NCBI GenBank assembly: GCA_031267575.1
Contig: JAIRYN010000042.1
Coordinates: forward strand, 1 to 59,334
DNA: 59,334 nucleotides
Direction: 5' to 3'
Source: Synergistaceae bacterium
GTDB taxonomy: Bacteria > Synergistota > Synergistia > Synergistales > Aminobacteriaceae
Every line of letters starts with the position of its first letter. Position 1 is the stretch's first letter. This document shows positions 17,321 through 25,915 of the stretch, one piece after another. The position numbers and the translations under genes are program-made. The notes beneath the pieces are model-generated. The model was given only the letters and a program-made list of their open reading frames with translations. It made no database searches and was not told where the DNA came from.

Positions 17321-19351
17321 ATGAAACGTAATGTGCGGCAACAGGATCTTCTGAATTTTCATTTTTTATCCAATCCGAGCTTCTCTTCTGACGGTGGCCA
17401 TATCGCCTTTCGCGTCTCACGGCCGAACGCGGAAAAAAACGGATATGATTCAGATATCTGGGTCCATAGTATCGAAAGCGGCGTCAATCGAAAAATGACG
17501 AGTTCGGGAACTGAAAAGTTTTTTTGCTGGGGTCATGACAGTACTTCTCTGGTTTTCGCGTCTAAAAGAAACGAAAAGAGCAATGCAAAGAGCAATGAAA
17601 AGAGCAATGAAAAAACCCCCCCTTCCTCGTCCTTTTATTTCATCGACCTCCAGGGGGGAGAGACGACGTTTCTTTTCAACGTGCCCCGTGCCGTCAGTGC
17701 CATCCGCGCCTTGGACGAGAGCCGTTATCTCTTGACGGCAGTTTACGAACCAGAGTACGAGAATCCAGAGGACGCCGATATCATGATTTTTGATCAAATT
17801 CCTTTCATGGCCAATGGTAAGGGATACATCGGCCAACAACGGACGGCCTTGGCGATCTACGACGCTCAAACCGGGAAACTTGATCGCCTGACCCCTCCCT
17901 TCATGGATGTAGCCCGCTATACATTGAACGGAAACAAAACCGAGGCCCTTGTAGTGGGGGTGGATTATCAGGATGTCAAACCATCAACGAACGCCGTCTA
18001 CAAGTTGAATCTTTTCACAGGCTCAATGCGCTGCCTCAGTCCGGGATTATCTTTTACCTTTGCTCACGCCGCTTGGTTGGGAGGTACCGTTCTAGTCACA
18101 GGGACGAACCACGAGAAAATGGGGGTCAATGAAAACCTAAAGTTTTACGCTCTCGAAGAGGAAAAGCTGATCTGCTTGACACCCGACCTCGATAGTAGCT
18201 TGGGACACGCTGTCGTGGCGGACAGCCATTACGGATGTTCAGAACTGAGCGGAGCGTTTTCCCCACGCGCCCTCCCCTTGGCCAAAGAAAACACTCGTCA
18301 GGAAAGCGCGCGCTTCAAAGGACCCGTGTTCTGCGCGACGGACGTTATAAAGAGCCGGCTGTACGAGTTGAGCAAAAATGGACGGGCGGAACCGCTTACT
18401 TTCACCACGTCCGCCGTGGTTGATTATTGTGCGGAGGAGTCGGGGCGCGTGGCCTTCGTCGCCTACGAAGGACTCTATCCACCTGAACTTTACCTTTTGG
18501 ATTCAGATCATGAATCAGGTAGAGAAAAACGCCTCACCGGCTTCAACCGCCCTTTGTTCGAGGAGTTGTGTCTGTCGCAGCCAATTCACGTCACCGTGGA
18601 CAACGGTCAGGGCTGGAAGCTGGACGGTTGGTATATGAAGCCGACAAATTTTAGAGAGGGCGAAAAATACCCCACCTTGCTCCACATACATGGAGGCCCC
18701 AAAGCAGCTTTCGGAGACATTTACCATCATGAAATGCAGTGTTGGTCCGCCAAAGGGTACGCGGTGATCTACTGCAACCCCCGGGGTGGAGACGGGCGGG
18801 GAAGCGCCTTTCAGGATATACGCGGCCGTTACGGCGATCTCGACTACCACGACCTGATGGCTTTTACGGATTGGTGCGTCGCAAACTTGGACTTTGTGGA
18901 CGGTTCCCGACTGGGGGTCACGGGTGGATCTTATGGCGGCTACATGACCAACTGGATCATCACCCAGACCAACCGTTTCAAGGCCGCCGTAAGCCAACGC
19001 GGTATCAGCAACTGGGTTTCCAAGTTCGGAGGGTGCGACATCGGCTATTATTATGTGGAGGACCAACACCTGGGAACCCCCTGGAAAACCCCGGAAAATC
19101 CCTGGAACGATTCCCCGTTGAAATACGTCGGCAAAGCGAAAACTCCACTCCTATTCATTCACTCTACAGAAGATTTTCGCTGTGAGTTGAATCAAGCCTT
19201 TCAGATGTTCACGGCTTTGAAAGCCCTGGGGGTGAAGAGCCGCCTTTGCGTGTTCAAGGGGGAAAATCACGAACTCAGCCGTTCTGGCAAGCCCCGCAAC
19301 CGTCTGGCGCGTCTGCGGGAGATCTCTGACTGGTTCGATACTCACCTTTAA
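17321..19351 (+). CDS. S9 family peptidase (acylaminoacyl-peptidase-like)
   Basis: The 676-residue protein has an N-terminal beta-propeller of about 390 residues and a C-terminal alpha/beta-hydrolase domain. The catalytic triad is visible: Ser in GVTGGSYGGYMTNW (about 537), Asp in STEDFRCE (about 616) and His in GENHELSRSG (about 650). The family trims short peptides. No signal peptide is seen, so it is probably cytoplasmic. I chose ATG 17321 because GGAGG lies nine bases upstream; the frame continues upstream into the tandem repeats. A 12-base unit repeated three times (17575-17610) adds KSNA/KSNE repeats to a propeller loop. Confidence 0.93.
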   Translation: MKRNVRQQDLLNFHFLSNPSFSSDGGHIAFRVSRPNAEKNGYDSDIWVHSIESGVNRKMTSSGTEKFFCWGHDSTSLVFASKRNEKSNAKSNEKSNEKTPPSSSFYFIDLQGGETTFLFNVPRAVSAIRALDESRYLLTAVYEPEYENPEDADIMIFDQIPFMANGKGYIGQQRTALAIYDAQTGKLDRLTPPFMDVARYTLNGNKTEALVVGVDYQDVKPSTNAVYKLNLFTGSMRCLSPGLSFTFAHAAWLGGTVLVTGTNHEKMGVNENLKFYALEEEKLICLTPDLDSSLGHAVVADSHYGCSELSGAFSPRALPLAKENTRQESARFKGPVFCATDVIKSRLYELSKNGRAEPLTFTTSAVVDYCAEESGRVAFVAYEGLYPPELYLLDSDHESGREKRLTGFNRPLFEELCLSQPIHVTVDNGQGWKLDGWYMKPTNFREGEKYPTLLHIHGGPKAAFGDIYHHEMQCWSAKGYAVIYCNPRGGDGRGSAFQDIRGRYGDLDYHDLMAFTDWCVANLDFVDGSRLGVTGGSYGGYMTNWIITQTNRFKAAVSQRGISNWVSKFGGCDIGYYYVEDQHLGTPWKTPENPWNDSPLKYVGKAKTPLLFIHSTEDFRCELNQAFQMFTALKALGVKSRLCVFKGENHELSRSGKPRNRLARLREISDWFDTHL

Positions 19352-19395
19352 CCTTGCTCCACTGCCGTCAATACCACTATCCACAATCGCTATCC

Positions 19396-19452
19396 ACAAA
19401 AGCGAAAGCCGAATACATCCACATACATCCACGCTTTCGGCCTTCGCTTTTG
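19396..19452. terminator. Bidirectional hairpin terminator
   Basis: A stem of about 16 bp (AAAAGCGAAAGCCGAA with TTCGGCCTTCGCTTTT) separates the convergent S9 peptidase and yerC genes. The A-rich and T-rich flanks give it terminator character on both strands. Its loop holds a short direct repeat (ACATCCACAT). Confidence 0.85.
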
Positions 19453-19489
19453 TCTCATACCCGAATACCTACTCTTCCTAATTTTTACC

Positions 19490-19792
19490 CTATGCTTCTT
19501 CCTCTTCTTCTTCGATGCGTTCCAAAACGATTTTATAGCCGTTGGCCCCGTAGTCCAAAAACTTTTTGACGCGGCTGATGGTCGCAGTGCTTGCTCCCGT
19601 CAGTTGCGCGATCTGAGGATAAGTTTTGCTCTCGCTGAGAAGTCTAGCGACTTCCAGCCGTTGAGCCAGGGCTTTGACCTCTCCAATAGTCGCCACATCC
19701 TCAAGGAAGTTGTACATTTCCTCTCGGCTCTCCAACACTAAAAAAGCATCACACAGTTTGTCCGTCAGCGCATCTTTCCATTTTTCTGCCAT
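19490..19792 (-). CDS. yerC: YerC/YecD family TrpR-related protein
   Basis: This 100-residue protein has the TrpR-like helix-turn-helix fold: DKLCDAFLVLESREEMYNFL, then ALAQRLEVARLL and the recognition part QIAQLTGASTATISRVKKF. In Bacillus-type bacteria YerC is a small DNA-binding protein of unknown target; it lacks the tryptophan-binding residues of true TrpR. It ends in a run of Glu. The ATG is preceded by GAGAGG, and the conserved leader element copy B lies directly upstream. Confidence 0.9.
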   Translation of the reverse strand: MAEKWKDALTDKLCDAFLVLESREEMYNFLEDVATIGEVKALAQRLEVARLLSESKTYPQIAQLTGASTATISRVKKFLDYGANGYKIVLERIEEEEEEA

Positions 19793-19809
19793 AACGAGTC
19801 ACCTCTCTT

Positions 19810-19944
19810 CCGATCCTTTCAGCGTACTAATACCTACTTATAACCTAGTAGATACGTTTCGCATAGTATTTCTTCGACTATGAAGTCAAAGAAAAAGCTG
19901 AATCTCGCAAAACTCGTAAAAACGTTCGAAAATATTCCACAAGC
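19810..19944 (-). promoter_or_regulatory. Conserved leader element, copy B
   Basis: The 60-base core (19810-19869) reads ATACTATGCGAAACGTATCT at its sense 5' end and AAAGGATCGG at its 3' end. It holds an 8-bp stem (TATCTACT with AGTAGGTA). An upstream hairpin (CTTTGACT, loop TCAT, AGTCGAAG) is shared with copy A, with G-T wobble replacing G-C or A-T pairs. Similarity to copy A continues to about 19944. A second ribosome-binding site lies between the core and the yerC ATG. Confidence 0.8.
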
Positions 19945-20214
19945 ACCGTTGCTGACCTCATCATCTTTTGGAATTGCTTACCCTTTTTCTCAACATCCCT
20001 GGGCAAAATTTCTGAATCTACGCCGATTAAGGGATTGCAACCCATCTTTTTTGCTTTACAGTGTTTTTGAACTCTCGTCTCTTTCTTTAACCTGTTAAAT
20101 AGTATACACGAATCGTAATAGATATTTTGAATCACTTTTTATTTTATATAATATTTTTGCACAGCGTAAAAGGGAAGAGTACCGATTTTGTGATACGTTA
20201 AGCGAACGGGGGAA
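19945..20214. other. Intergenic region before the HD-GYP gene
   Basis: No gene is accepted here. The sequence GATTAAGGGATTGCAAC near 20024 resembles the end of some CRISPR repeats, but it occurs once. The HD-GYP promoter should lie in the AT-rich part near 20095-20160. Confidence 0.4.
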
Positions 20215-21423
20215 ATGATGAAAAAAAAGGTTTGGAATGTGACTATTGGGGAATTATTGGATGTGGAAGGCGTTGTCGCCGAAGATGTTCTATCGAAATC
20301 CCAGTCCGTGATCCTGCCAACGGGCGTGAGTGTGGCAGCGCTAAGGGAAACGAACCCGGAGATCGTGTCGTGCCTACTGAAACATGGTATCACACATGTG
20401 AAGGTGAAAAGCGTCCCCACGATCACAGCGGGGGAATTTCGGACGGCCTTGGGCTCTCTCGTCCCCTCTGTCGCGGAATTAAATCCACTTTTGACCCGGG
20501 TCGCCATTCACCAGTTTGGGGTGATCTACCGAAATATCGAGGACCGCGCCTTACGCGAACGGGGCGCTCGGACCATGATGACCATTGCCTCCTGCCTGCC
20601 TCGGGAGATTCGGCGCACACCGCAAATCACCCTCTCTCTGGTGGATACGGAAGAGCGAAAAAGGGAGCGTCCACATATTCATTCTATCAACGTGGCCCTT
20701 TTGACGGGGTATATCGCGCAAAGGCTTTTCCCCCTGTGGCCTTCCTTCGTAGAGGCTTGCGTCGTGGGTGGCCTTTTTCACGACGTGGGCAAGGCATTTT
20801 TTCCTCAGCTCCTCTGGGACAGAGAAGGGAGCGAAAAACACGAGGGAAAAGTCTTTCCTGGCGCGTCTAAAATTTTCAACTGTCATCCTCTATTGGGGGA
20901 AACTCTCATGAAAGATATGGGGATTCAGGATCTTCACATCTTGGGTGCCATCAGGTCTCATCACGAGAAATGGAGCGGAAGAGGTATCCCCGATCGTTTG
21001 GAGGAAGAGGCAATCCCCATGTCGGGCCGCATTGTAGCCGTGGCCGACGCTTTTGAAAACCTGACGAGTGAATTGCTGGAGGGATACTCCTGCCGCGGCG
21101 ACCAGGCTATATCCAGAGTGATTGGCCTCACAAACTCCGATTTCGATAGCCGGGTTGTACGCGCTCTGCTCTCCGCCATCGGTCTCTATCCACCAGGAAC
21201 GGTGGTCTTGTTGTCCGATCAGCGGGTGGGGATTGTTCTAGAGACGAAAGAGCGTGACTTGCTTTGCCCCCGGGTTCTGCTTTGCCTCGATGAACGGGGA
21301 CGGCGCGTTATCCCCTTTGAAATCCTGAAAATTCGCAAGGAGGGTAAGGTCTATATCAAAGAAGCCTTGGACGACTTCGGAAAACGTAAACTCGAACCTT
21401 ACGTTTCAAATATTAGGGTATAG
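20215..21423 (+). CDS. HD-GYP domain protein
   Basis: HD-GYP proteins are metal-dependent phosphodiesterases that degrade cyclic di-GMP. Here a 130-residue N-terminal region of the DUF3391-like kind ([18 protein letters not shown]) precedes the HD-GYP domain. Metal-binding motifs are visible: GLFHDVGK near residue 186-193, [21 protein letters not shown], and [13 protein letters not shown]. The third motif has GIP where GYP is usual. There is no membrane segment, so it is cytoplasmic. GGGGGGAA precedes the ATG. It probably controls the change between motile and attached states; a flagellin gene lies 35 kb away. Confidence 0.9.
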   Translation: MMKKKVWNVTIGELLDVEGVVAEDVLSKSQSVILPTGVSVAALRETNPEIVSCLLKHGITHVKVKSVPTITAGEFRTALGSLVPSVAELNPLLTRVAIHQFGVIYRNIEDRALRERGARTMMTIASCLPREIRRTPQITLSLVDTEERKRERPHIHSINVALLTGYIAQRLFPLWPSFVEACVVGGLFHDVGKAFFPQLLWDREGSEKHEGKVFPGASKIFNCHPLLGETLMKDMGIQDLHILGAIRSHHEKWSGRGIPDRLEEEAIPMSGRIVAVADAFENLTSELLEGYSCRGDQAISRVIGLTNSDFDSRVVRALLSAIGLYPPGTVVLLSDQRVGIVLETKERDLLCPRVLLCLDERGRRVIPFEILKIRKEGKVYIKEALDDFGKRKLEPYVSNIRV

Positions 21424-21443
21424 GGCTGAAAAGTAAGCTATTA

Positions 21444-21462
21444 CTGAAAGCTAATCTTTCAG
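21444..21462 (+). terminator. Small hairpin after the HD-GYP gene
   Basis: CTGAAAG and CTTTCAG form a perfect 7-bp stem with a 5-base loop, 20 bases after the HD-GYP stop. No T-run follows, so termination strength is uncertain. The rest of the gap to 21636 is A-rich, with TATAAT at about 21592 as a possible promoter -10 for the next gene. Confidence 0.45.
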
Positions 21463-21636
21463 AATCGACTAAGTATTTTCGCTTATTAAAAAATCAGACA
21501 ATATTGAAGTTTTGGATGCTGAAGTACTTTCACCGCATCGCTTTTGACAAAAGAAAGAAGAAAGAAAAAAGAAAGAGCCGTTTACGATAACTTATAATAA
21601 TTAGACGAACTTCTGGAAAAATCGGAGGCAGGCAAT

Positions 21637-22110
21637 GTGGGTGAAGCGTCGGAGATATATTCCAAAGAGAGTGGACGCAAGTACTTATCTAATTTTACCT
21701 TGGGCGCAGACGATGTGGCGAGAGCGGCCATTCTCTTGGCAATCACGAAAGACGCCGATATGGAAGCGGATTGCAGGCGCCATATTGAAGAGCAAGGTTG
21801 GCGTGTTGTCGCCACGGAGGTCGGGGGGTTGTTGAGTGATTTGCCTCAAAAAATGGTTCGCGCTTTGGTCGGTGCTTCTTTAAACGCGGGGATCATCGAA
21901 AAAAATAGCCGTGAAATGCACGCGCTAATTCACGCGGCAATTGAGGCAGGAGATAGTTTCATCAATAGGGGGCTGATCGAGCTCAGCATCGGAGCGAAAA
22001 TCGCTATCGTTCGCAACGAACGGTGGTTGGCCGTTGCCATTTTTGGGGACTGCGCCGCCCACGTCATTGCCCATCACGATCGTTGTGGACTTGGGGTAAT
22101 GCATCTTTGA
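21637..22110 (+). CDS. HutP-like RNA-binding protein
   Basis: In Bacillus, HutP binds RNA with histidine and a metal ion to prevent termination of the histidine-use operon. This 157-residue protein matches the family in several blocks: GWRVVATEVGGLLSDLPQKM, the EMHALIHAAIEAG stretch (HutP has ESHALYHATMEA) and the C-terminal RWLAVAIFGDCAA followed by GLGVMHL. The start is a GTG with GGAGG eight bases upstream. No hut genes are near; instead it is followed by a metal P-type ATPase operon in the same direction, after an 11-bp hairpin. The ligand and RNA target may thus differ from HutP. Confidence 0.85.
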   Translation: MGEASEIYSKESGRKYLSNFTLGADDVARAAILLAITKDADMEADCRRHIEEQGWRVVATEVGGLLSDLPQKMVRALVGASLNAGIIEKNSREMHALIHAAIEAGDSFINRGLIELSIGAKIAIVRNERWLAVAIFGDCAAHVIAHHDRCGLGVMHL

Positions 22111-22114
22111 AAGA

Positions 22115-22164
22115 GCCTGGACAAATATAATGTATAATGTGGCTTCGACAATGTTTGTCCAGGC
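22115..22164 (+). promoter_or_regulatory. Perfect 11-bp hairpin upstream of the ATPase operon
   Basis: GCCTGGACAAA and TTTGTCCAGGC form a perfect 11-bp stem around a 28-base loop containing TATAATGTATAATG, two tandem -10-like hexamers. There is no T-run. It could be a terminator remnant, an operator, or an RNA target of the neighbouring HutP-like protein. The last is only an idea. Confidence 0.6.
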
Positions 22165-22192
22165 CAACATATCGACAGGAGGTATTTGAGAG

Positions 22193-22420
22193 ATGAAATA
22201 CGAAAGAGCGCTTTTTTTTATAATCGGCATGACTGTGGGAGCGGGAGTCGTTTGTTTTGCCAAAAGTAAAGCGGGAAAGAAAACCGCTGTTGCCATCGTT
22301 AGCAAGGGATTGGAACTCAAAGATCGCGTCGCTTCCACGGCCGAACGGGTCAAAGAAGCGGTCGAAGACATGGTCGCCGAGGCGAAATACGTCAACGAGC
22401 AGAAGGCGAACACAAACTGA
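22193..22420 (+). CDS. Small single-span membrane protein (YtxH/DUF6110-like)
   Basis: The 75-residue protein has one N-terminal membrane segment (ALFFIIGMTVGAGVVCFA), a basic stretch (KSKAGKK) and an amphipathic helical tail (RVKEAVEDMVAEAKYVNEQ). Small proteins of this layout often sit next to metal P-type ATPases in Clostridia-like bacteria, but I assign the family only by resemblance. AGGAGG lies about nine bases before the ATG. It is the first gene of the ATPase operon, 35 bases upstream of it. Confidence 0.72.
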   Translation: MKYERALFFIIGMTVGAGVVCFAKSKAGKKTAVAIVSKGLELKDRVASTAERVKEAVEDMVAEAKYVNEQKANTN

Positions 22421-22429
22421 AAACCGACT

Positions 22430-22463
22430 AACTGAAGGATGGAATTAACTGAAGGATGGAATT
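22430..22463 (+). repeat. 17-bp duplication of a ribosome-binding site and start
   Basis: AACTGAAGGATGGAATT occurs twice in a row. Each copy contains GAAGG and ATG. The second ATG (22456) starts the ATPase; the first opens a frame that stops after about ten codons (MELTEGWNFR). The duplication creates a mini-ORF overlapping the real start. Confidence 0.85.
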
Positions 22464-24621
22464 TTCGATAGAGCACGAGTTGCCCGGCCGTTTGCGTCTT
22501 CGCTGCCCTAAAGGGGCGTTTACGCGAGAGGAAGGGTGTGTTATCGCCGCCTTGTTAGAAACGCAGCCCGGCGTGACGGTTGCTGTCGCCTCCTACAGAA
22601 CGGGGAGTTTGTTGATTCGTTATGAAGAAAACGTCTATAAAGAAAACATACGAGAGTTGATTTTGTCGGCAGCTCGGCTGATAGATAAAAAATTTTATGG
22701 GGAGATCGATGGACGAGCCCTGATCCCTCATGAATCTGGATTGGCTGGATCTGTGGTTTCCCTTTTGAGCGGCGTGGTAGGACGAGCTTTTTTGCCTCGC
22801 TTGTTGCGCTATGGTTTTACCTTTTTTCGCTCCCTTCCCTTCCTTGGCAGGGGGATAGTCAGTTTGTGGCATAGAAAGGGCCTCAACGTTTCTGTTTTGG
22901 ACGCCTCCGCAGTGGGAGTGTCTTTGTTGCGCCACGACTTTCGCACGGCTACCGTTATTACGACCCTATTGGCTCTGGGGGATCTGCTGGAGAGTTGGAC
23001 GCACAAGAAGTCCAGGGAAAGCCTGACCGATAGTTTGGCCCTCAACATCGACAAGTTATGGGTGCGAAGGGAAGGACAGGAGTCACAGATTCCCATGGGA
23101 GAGCTACAGATCGGGGACTGGGTCGTGATTCGGGCTGGCAGCGTCATCCCAGTGGATGGCGTGGTTTGCGAGGGTGACGCCATGGTGAATCAGGCCGCCA
23201 TGACGGGAGAGTCAGAACCCGTTCACCGTGTGCCGGGGTTATCCGTCTACGCGGGAACCGTGGTGGAGGAGGGCGAGCTGGTCGTCCGCGTCACCGCCTT
23301 CGACAGCGAAACGCGCCTTCGCAAGATCGCCGAGATGATCGCGGCGTCGGAAGAATTGAAGGCTGACATCCAAAACCGGGCGGAAAAAATGGCGGACGCC
23401 ATCGTTCCCTATAGCTTTTTGTTGGCAGGGGGAATTTACCTCTGGACTAAGGATGCCGTGCGAGCCACTTCCGCCCTGTTGGTGGATTACTCCTGCGCGA
23501 TCAAGTTATCTACGCCCCTCTCCATTCTCTCCGCCATGCGCGAAGGGGCAAAGAGGGGAATGTTGGTGAAGGGTGGCAAGTTTTTGGAGGCTCTGGCCGC
23601 CGCAGAGGTCGTCGTTTTCGATAAAACGGGGACCCTTACCGTTTCTTCTCCCAGTGTGGCGGAAGTGCTACCTTTCGAGGGATATTCTCGGGAGATGGTT
23701 CTGAGGACTGCCGCCTGTCTGGAGGAGCATTTCCCTCACTCCATCGCTCAGGCTGTGGTGAAGCAGGCCGAAAAAGAGAAGCTGTCTCACCGAGAGGAAC
23801 ACTCCACGGTGGAATACGCGGTGGCTCACGGCATAGCGTCCCGTATCCAGGGAGAGAAGGTTTTGATCGGCAGCTCGCATTTCATATTCGAAGATGAGGC
23901 CGTGATCTGCACACCCGAACAGAAAGAGTTGATCGGCCGGAAATCCGACAAATATTCTCTGCTTTATTTGGCCGTGGGCGGCAAGCTCGCGGGCGTTTTG
24001 TGCATCGAAGACCCTCTGCGAGAGGACGCCCGTCAAATTGTCAAGCAACTCCACGAGGTCGGGATTGTCCGTGTCGTCATGCTGACGGGCGACAATCGCC
24101 AAGTGGCTGAAAACGTCGCGGAGATGATCGGTATCGACGAAGTTCACGCGCAGCTCCTCCCGGCGGATAAAACGAAGGCCATCAATCAATTGAAAAAACT
24201 GGGAAAGGTGGTCATGGTCGGCGATGGCATTAACGACTCGCCGGCTTTGGCCGCGGCGGACGTGGGCATCGCCATGTGTAGCGGCGCGGACATCGCTCAG
24301 GAGGTGGCGGACGTGGTGTTGTCCGAGAATCGCCTCCAGGGTATTGTGGACGTACGTAAACTGAGCACCAGAGCGATGAGCAAGATCTACCGCAACTACG
24401 CGTTTATCGTAGGCGTGAACTCTCTGTTGTTGGCTTTGGGGCTTGGCGGAGCTATTACGCCCGCCGTTTCCGCGTTGTTGCACAATCTAGCGACAATCGC
24501 TTCGAGTGTTTACAGCCTGACGCCGGTCTTGAAAAAAACACTGGAAATAGAACGAGAAGAGGAACGCGAGGTAGCTGTTGAAGCTGTCGAGGCTATGATT
24601 GAATCGGTGGTTGAATCGTGA
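22456..24621 (+). CDS. Metal-transporting P1B-type ATPase
   Basis: This 721-residue inner-membrane pump exports a transition metal. An N-terminal HMA-like domain (residues 1-75) has no CxxC. The actuator domain carries MTGESEPVHRV (TGE near 247), the phosphorylation site is VVFDKTGTLTVS (Asp near 389), the P1B His-Pro motif is in EEHFPHSIAQAV, and the hinge is GDGINDSPALAAADVG. The membrane metal site reads DYSCAIKLSTP, not CPC or SPC, so it is not a standard Cu or Zn/Cd pump; Mn, Fe or Zn are possible. It overlaps the next gene by four bases. Confidence 0.92.
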   Translation: MEFSIEHELPGRLRLRCPKGAFTREEGCVIAALLETQPGVTVAVASYRTGSLLIRYEENVYKENIRELILSAARLIDKKFYGEIDGRALIPHESGLAGSVVSLLSGVVGRAFLPRLLRYGFTFFRSLPFLGRGIVSLWHRKGLNVSVLDASAVGVSLLRHDFRTATVITTLLALGDLLESWTHKKSRESLTDSLALNIDKLWVRREGQESQIPMGELQIGDWVVIRAGSVIPVDGVVCEGDAMVNQAAMTGESEPVHRVPGLSVYAGTVVEEGELVVRVTAFDSETRLRKIAEMIAASEELKADIQNRAEKMADAIVPYSFLLAGGIYLWTKDAVRATSALLVDYSCAIKLSTPLSILSAMREGAKRGMLVKGGKFLEALAAAEVVVFDKTGTLTVSSPSVAEVLPFEGYSREMVLRTAACLEEHFPHSIAQAVVKQAEKEKLSHREEHSTVEYAVAHGIASRIQGEKVLIGSSHFIFEDEAVICTPEQKELIGRKSDKYSLLYLAVGGKLAGVLCIEDPLREDARQIVKQLHEVGIVRVVMLTGDNRQVAENVAEMIGIDEVHAQLLPADKTKAINQLKKLGKVVMVGDGINDSPALAAADVGIAMCSGADIAQEVADVVLSENRLQGIVDVRKLSTRAMSKIYRNYAFIVGVNSLLLALGLGGAITPAVSALLHNLATIASSVYSLTPVLKKTLEIEREEEREVAVEAVEAMIESVVES

Positions 24622-24947
24622 TTGAGAGTTTTGTGGAGGGACGGGTGCGACTACGCTCCTCTTTGCTGGCGGATCCGGCTTTTGCGGAGCGTCTCAAAGA
24701 AGAACTCCTGAAAATTAGCGGCGTATGTAAGGTAGAAATCAACCCCCGTACGCGGGGGTTGTTGCTGGAGTATGACAAAAAACGCTTGCCCCTCCCCCTT
24801 TTGATGTGTGCCGCGCCTCTTTTCTCCCGCATCGACGAATGGGAAACTCTTGCTCCGGACCAACGACAATCCGCCCTCGAAAAATTCATGGAGGACCTGC
24901 GGCATCTCGTTTTTTCCAATATTGCCGAGTATCTTCTTTTACTGTAG
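24618..24947 (+). CDS. HMA2-like accessory protein
   Basis: The 109-residue protein begins with a ferredoxin-like HMA-type fold lacking the CxxC motif: GRVRLRSSLLADPAFAERLK, then ISGVCKVEINPRTRGLLLEY. The same layout (GRLRLR, then GVTVAVASYRTGSLLIRY) opens the adjacent ATPase, so the two N-terminal domains are probably related. It starts with GTG at 24618, overlapping the ATPase stop. A role as a partner or metal-delivery subunit of the pump is inferred from position alone. Confidence 0.72.
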   Translation: MIESFVEGRVRLRSSLLADPAFAERLKEELLKISGVCKVEINPRTRGLLLEYDKKRLPLPLLMCAAPLFSRIDEWETLAPDQRQSALEKFMEDLRHLVFSNIAEYLLLL

Positions 24948-24986
24948 ACTGAACTCGGAGGAACTTCATTACACCAGAGGTTGGGT

Positions 24987-25747
24987 ATGACGGACAACAG
25001 AGCCAACAGAGAATACAAAGCCAACAGAGAATACAAAGACAGCGTTTTCACTAAGTTGTGCGGAGACAAGAAACGGTTGCTCGATATTTAATTTACATCG
25101 CGGGAGTATTCGAAAAGTTGTTTAACCTCAATCTGAAACTCAAAAATCTGAAACTCAAACAAGCAATCTACGGAACGAAACTCCTCAAAATCCCGAAGCC
25201 CGACTTTTACGTCCTGTACAATGGCAAGGGCGAATTTCCCGAACGAAAGGACCTGAAACTTTCGGACGCGTTTCAGGAAGTGGACTCTCCAGAATGGCTG
25301 GGGGGATTTCTGGAATTGACCATGCTGGTCTACAATATCAATAAGGGATTCAATGAAGAGCTTGTTAAGAGAAGCAAGACACTCTCGGATTATGTCCTTT
25401 TCATTGCCGCGGTACGTTGGTATGCGGTACGTTGGTATGTGGAAGTTGGCTACGAATTAGAAAAAGCCATCGAACAAGCTGTGAAAGATTGTGTGGAGAA
25501 AGATATTCTGGCTGAATTTTTGCGGTCCCATGTCTCGGAGGTGATCAATATGCTGACGCTGGAGTTCAAAATGGAAGAAGCTGTGCAAGTTTGGAAAGAG
25601 GAAGGGAGGGAAGAAGGAAGAAAAGAAGGTATAGAAAAAGGTAAGGAAGAAATGGCAAGAAATCTTTTGGCGAATGGCGTCTCTCTTGATCTTGTCGCTA
25701 GAAGCGCCGGATTGTCTGTAGAGAAAATCCAGGCGTTGGCACATTAA
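24987..25747 (+). pseudogene. Broken Rpn-family PD-(D/E)XK nuclease gene
   Basis: The ATG at 24987 opens a frame with NREYKDSVFTKLCGDKKRLL, the typical N-terminus of the Rpn family (recombination-promoting nuclease/putative transposase), but it stops after 34 codons. The family sequence resumes in another frame from about 25085 (RYLIYIAGVFEKLF) and continues to the helical C-terminus with EEGREEGRKEGIEKGKEE. About 60 residues holding the catalytic core are missing. Three in-frame tandem duplications are visible: 18 bases at 25002-25037, 15 bases at 25133-25162 and 15 bases at 25409-25438. The downstream part could still be translated from ATG 25058, but it would lack the nuclease site. Confidence 0.85.
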
Positions 25748-25753
25748 CAACAA

Positions 25754-25804
25754 TTCCCAAGCCGCAAGTAAAACTTATGTTCCCTTGCCTGCTTGCGGTT
25801 GGGA
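25754..25804 (+). terminator. Hairpin after the Rpn remnant
   Basis: TCCCAAGCCGCAAG pairs with CTTGCGGTTGGGA around a loop of about 23 bases, with one bulged base. It lies seven bases after the pseudogene stop. It may be a family-specific terminator or end structure. Confidence 0.65.
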
Positions 25805-25817
25805 TCTAATTGGTCTT

Positions 25818-25882
25818 CAGGTTATCTTATCAGGTTATCTTATCAGGTTATCTTATCAAGTTATCTTATCAAGTTATCTTAT
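25818..25882. repeat. Five 13-bp tandem repeats
   Basis: Five exact-length units of the type CARGTTATCTTAT stand head to tail: three with CAGG, then two with CAAG. The array lies between the Rpn remnant and the end of the Old Yellow Enzyme gene. Unit number is likely to vary between strains. Confidence 0.92.
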
Positions 25883-25915
25883 CGAGGAATGTCTATCTGT
25901 GCGCGCTCTGAACGG

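Noticed and set aside
20020-20045. GATTAAGGGATTGCAAC, similar to the end of some CRISPR repeats
   Set aside because: Only one copy is present, with no second repeat or spacer pattern nearby and no cas genes in the window.
19878-20135. 85-codon minus-strand frame ending FLRVLRDSAFSLTS, matched by FLRALRDSVFSLAL at copy A
   Set aside because: The shared peptide comes from the conserved leader element and its flank. Copy A has no matching upstream frame, so a gene is unlikely.
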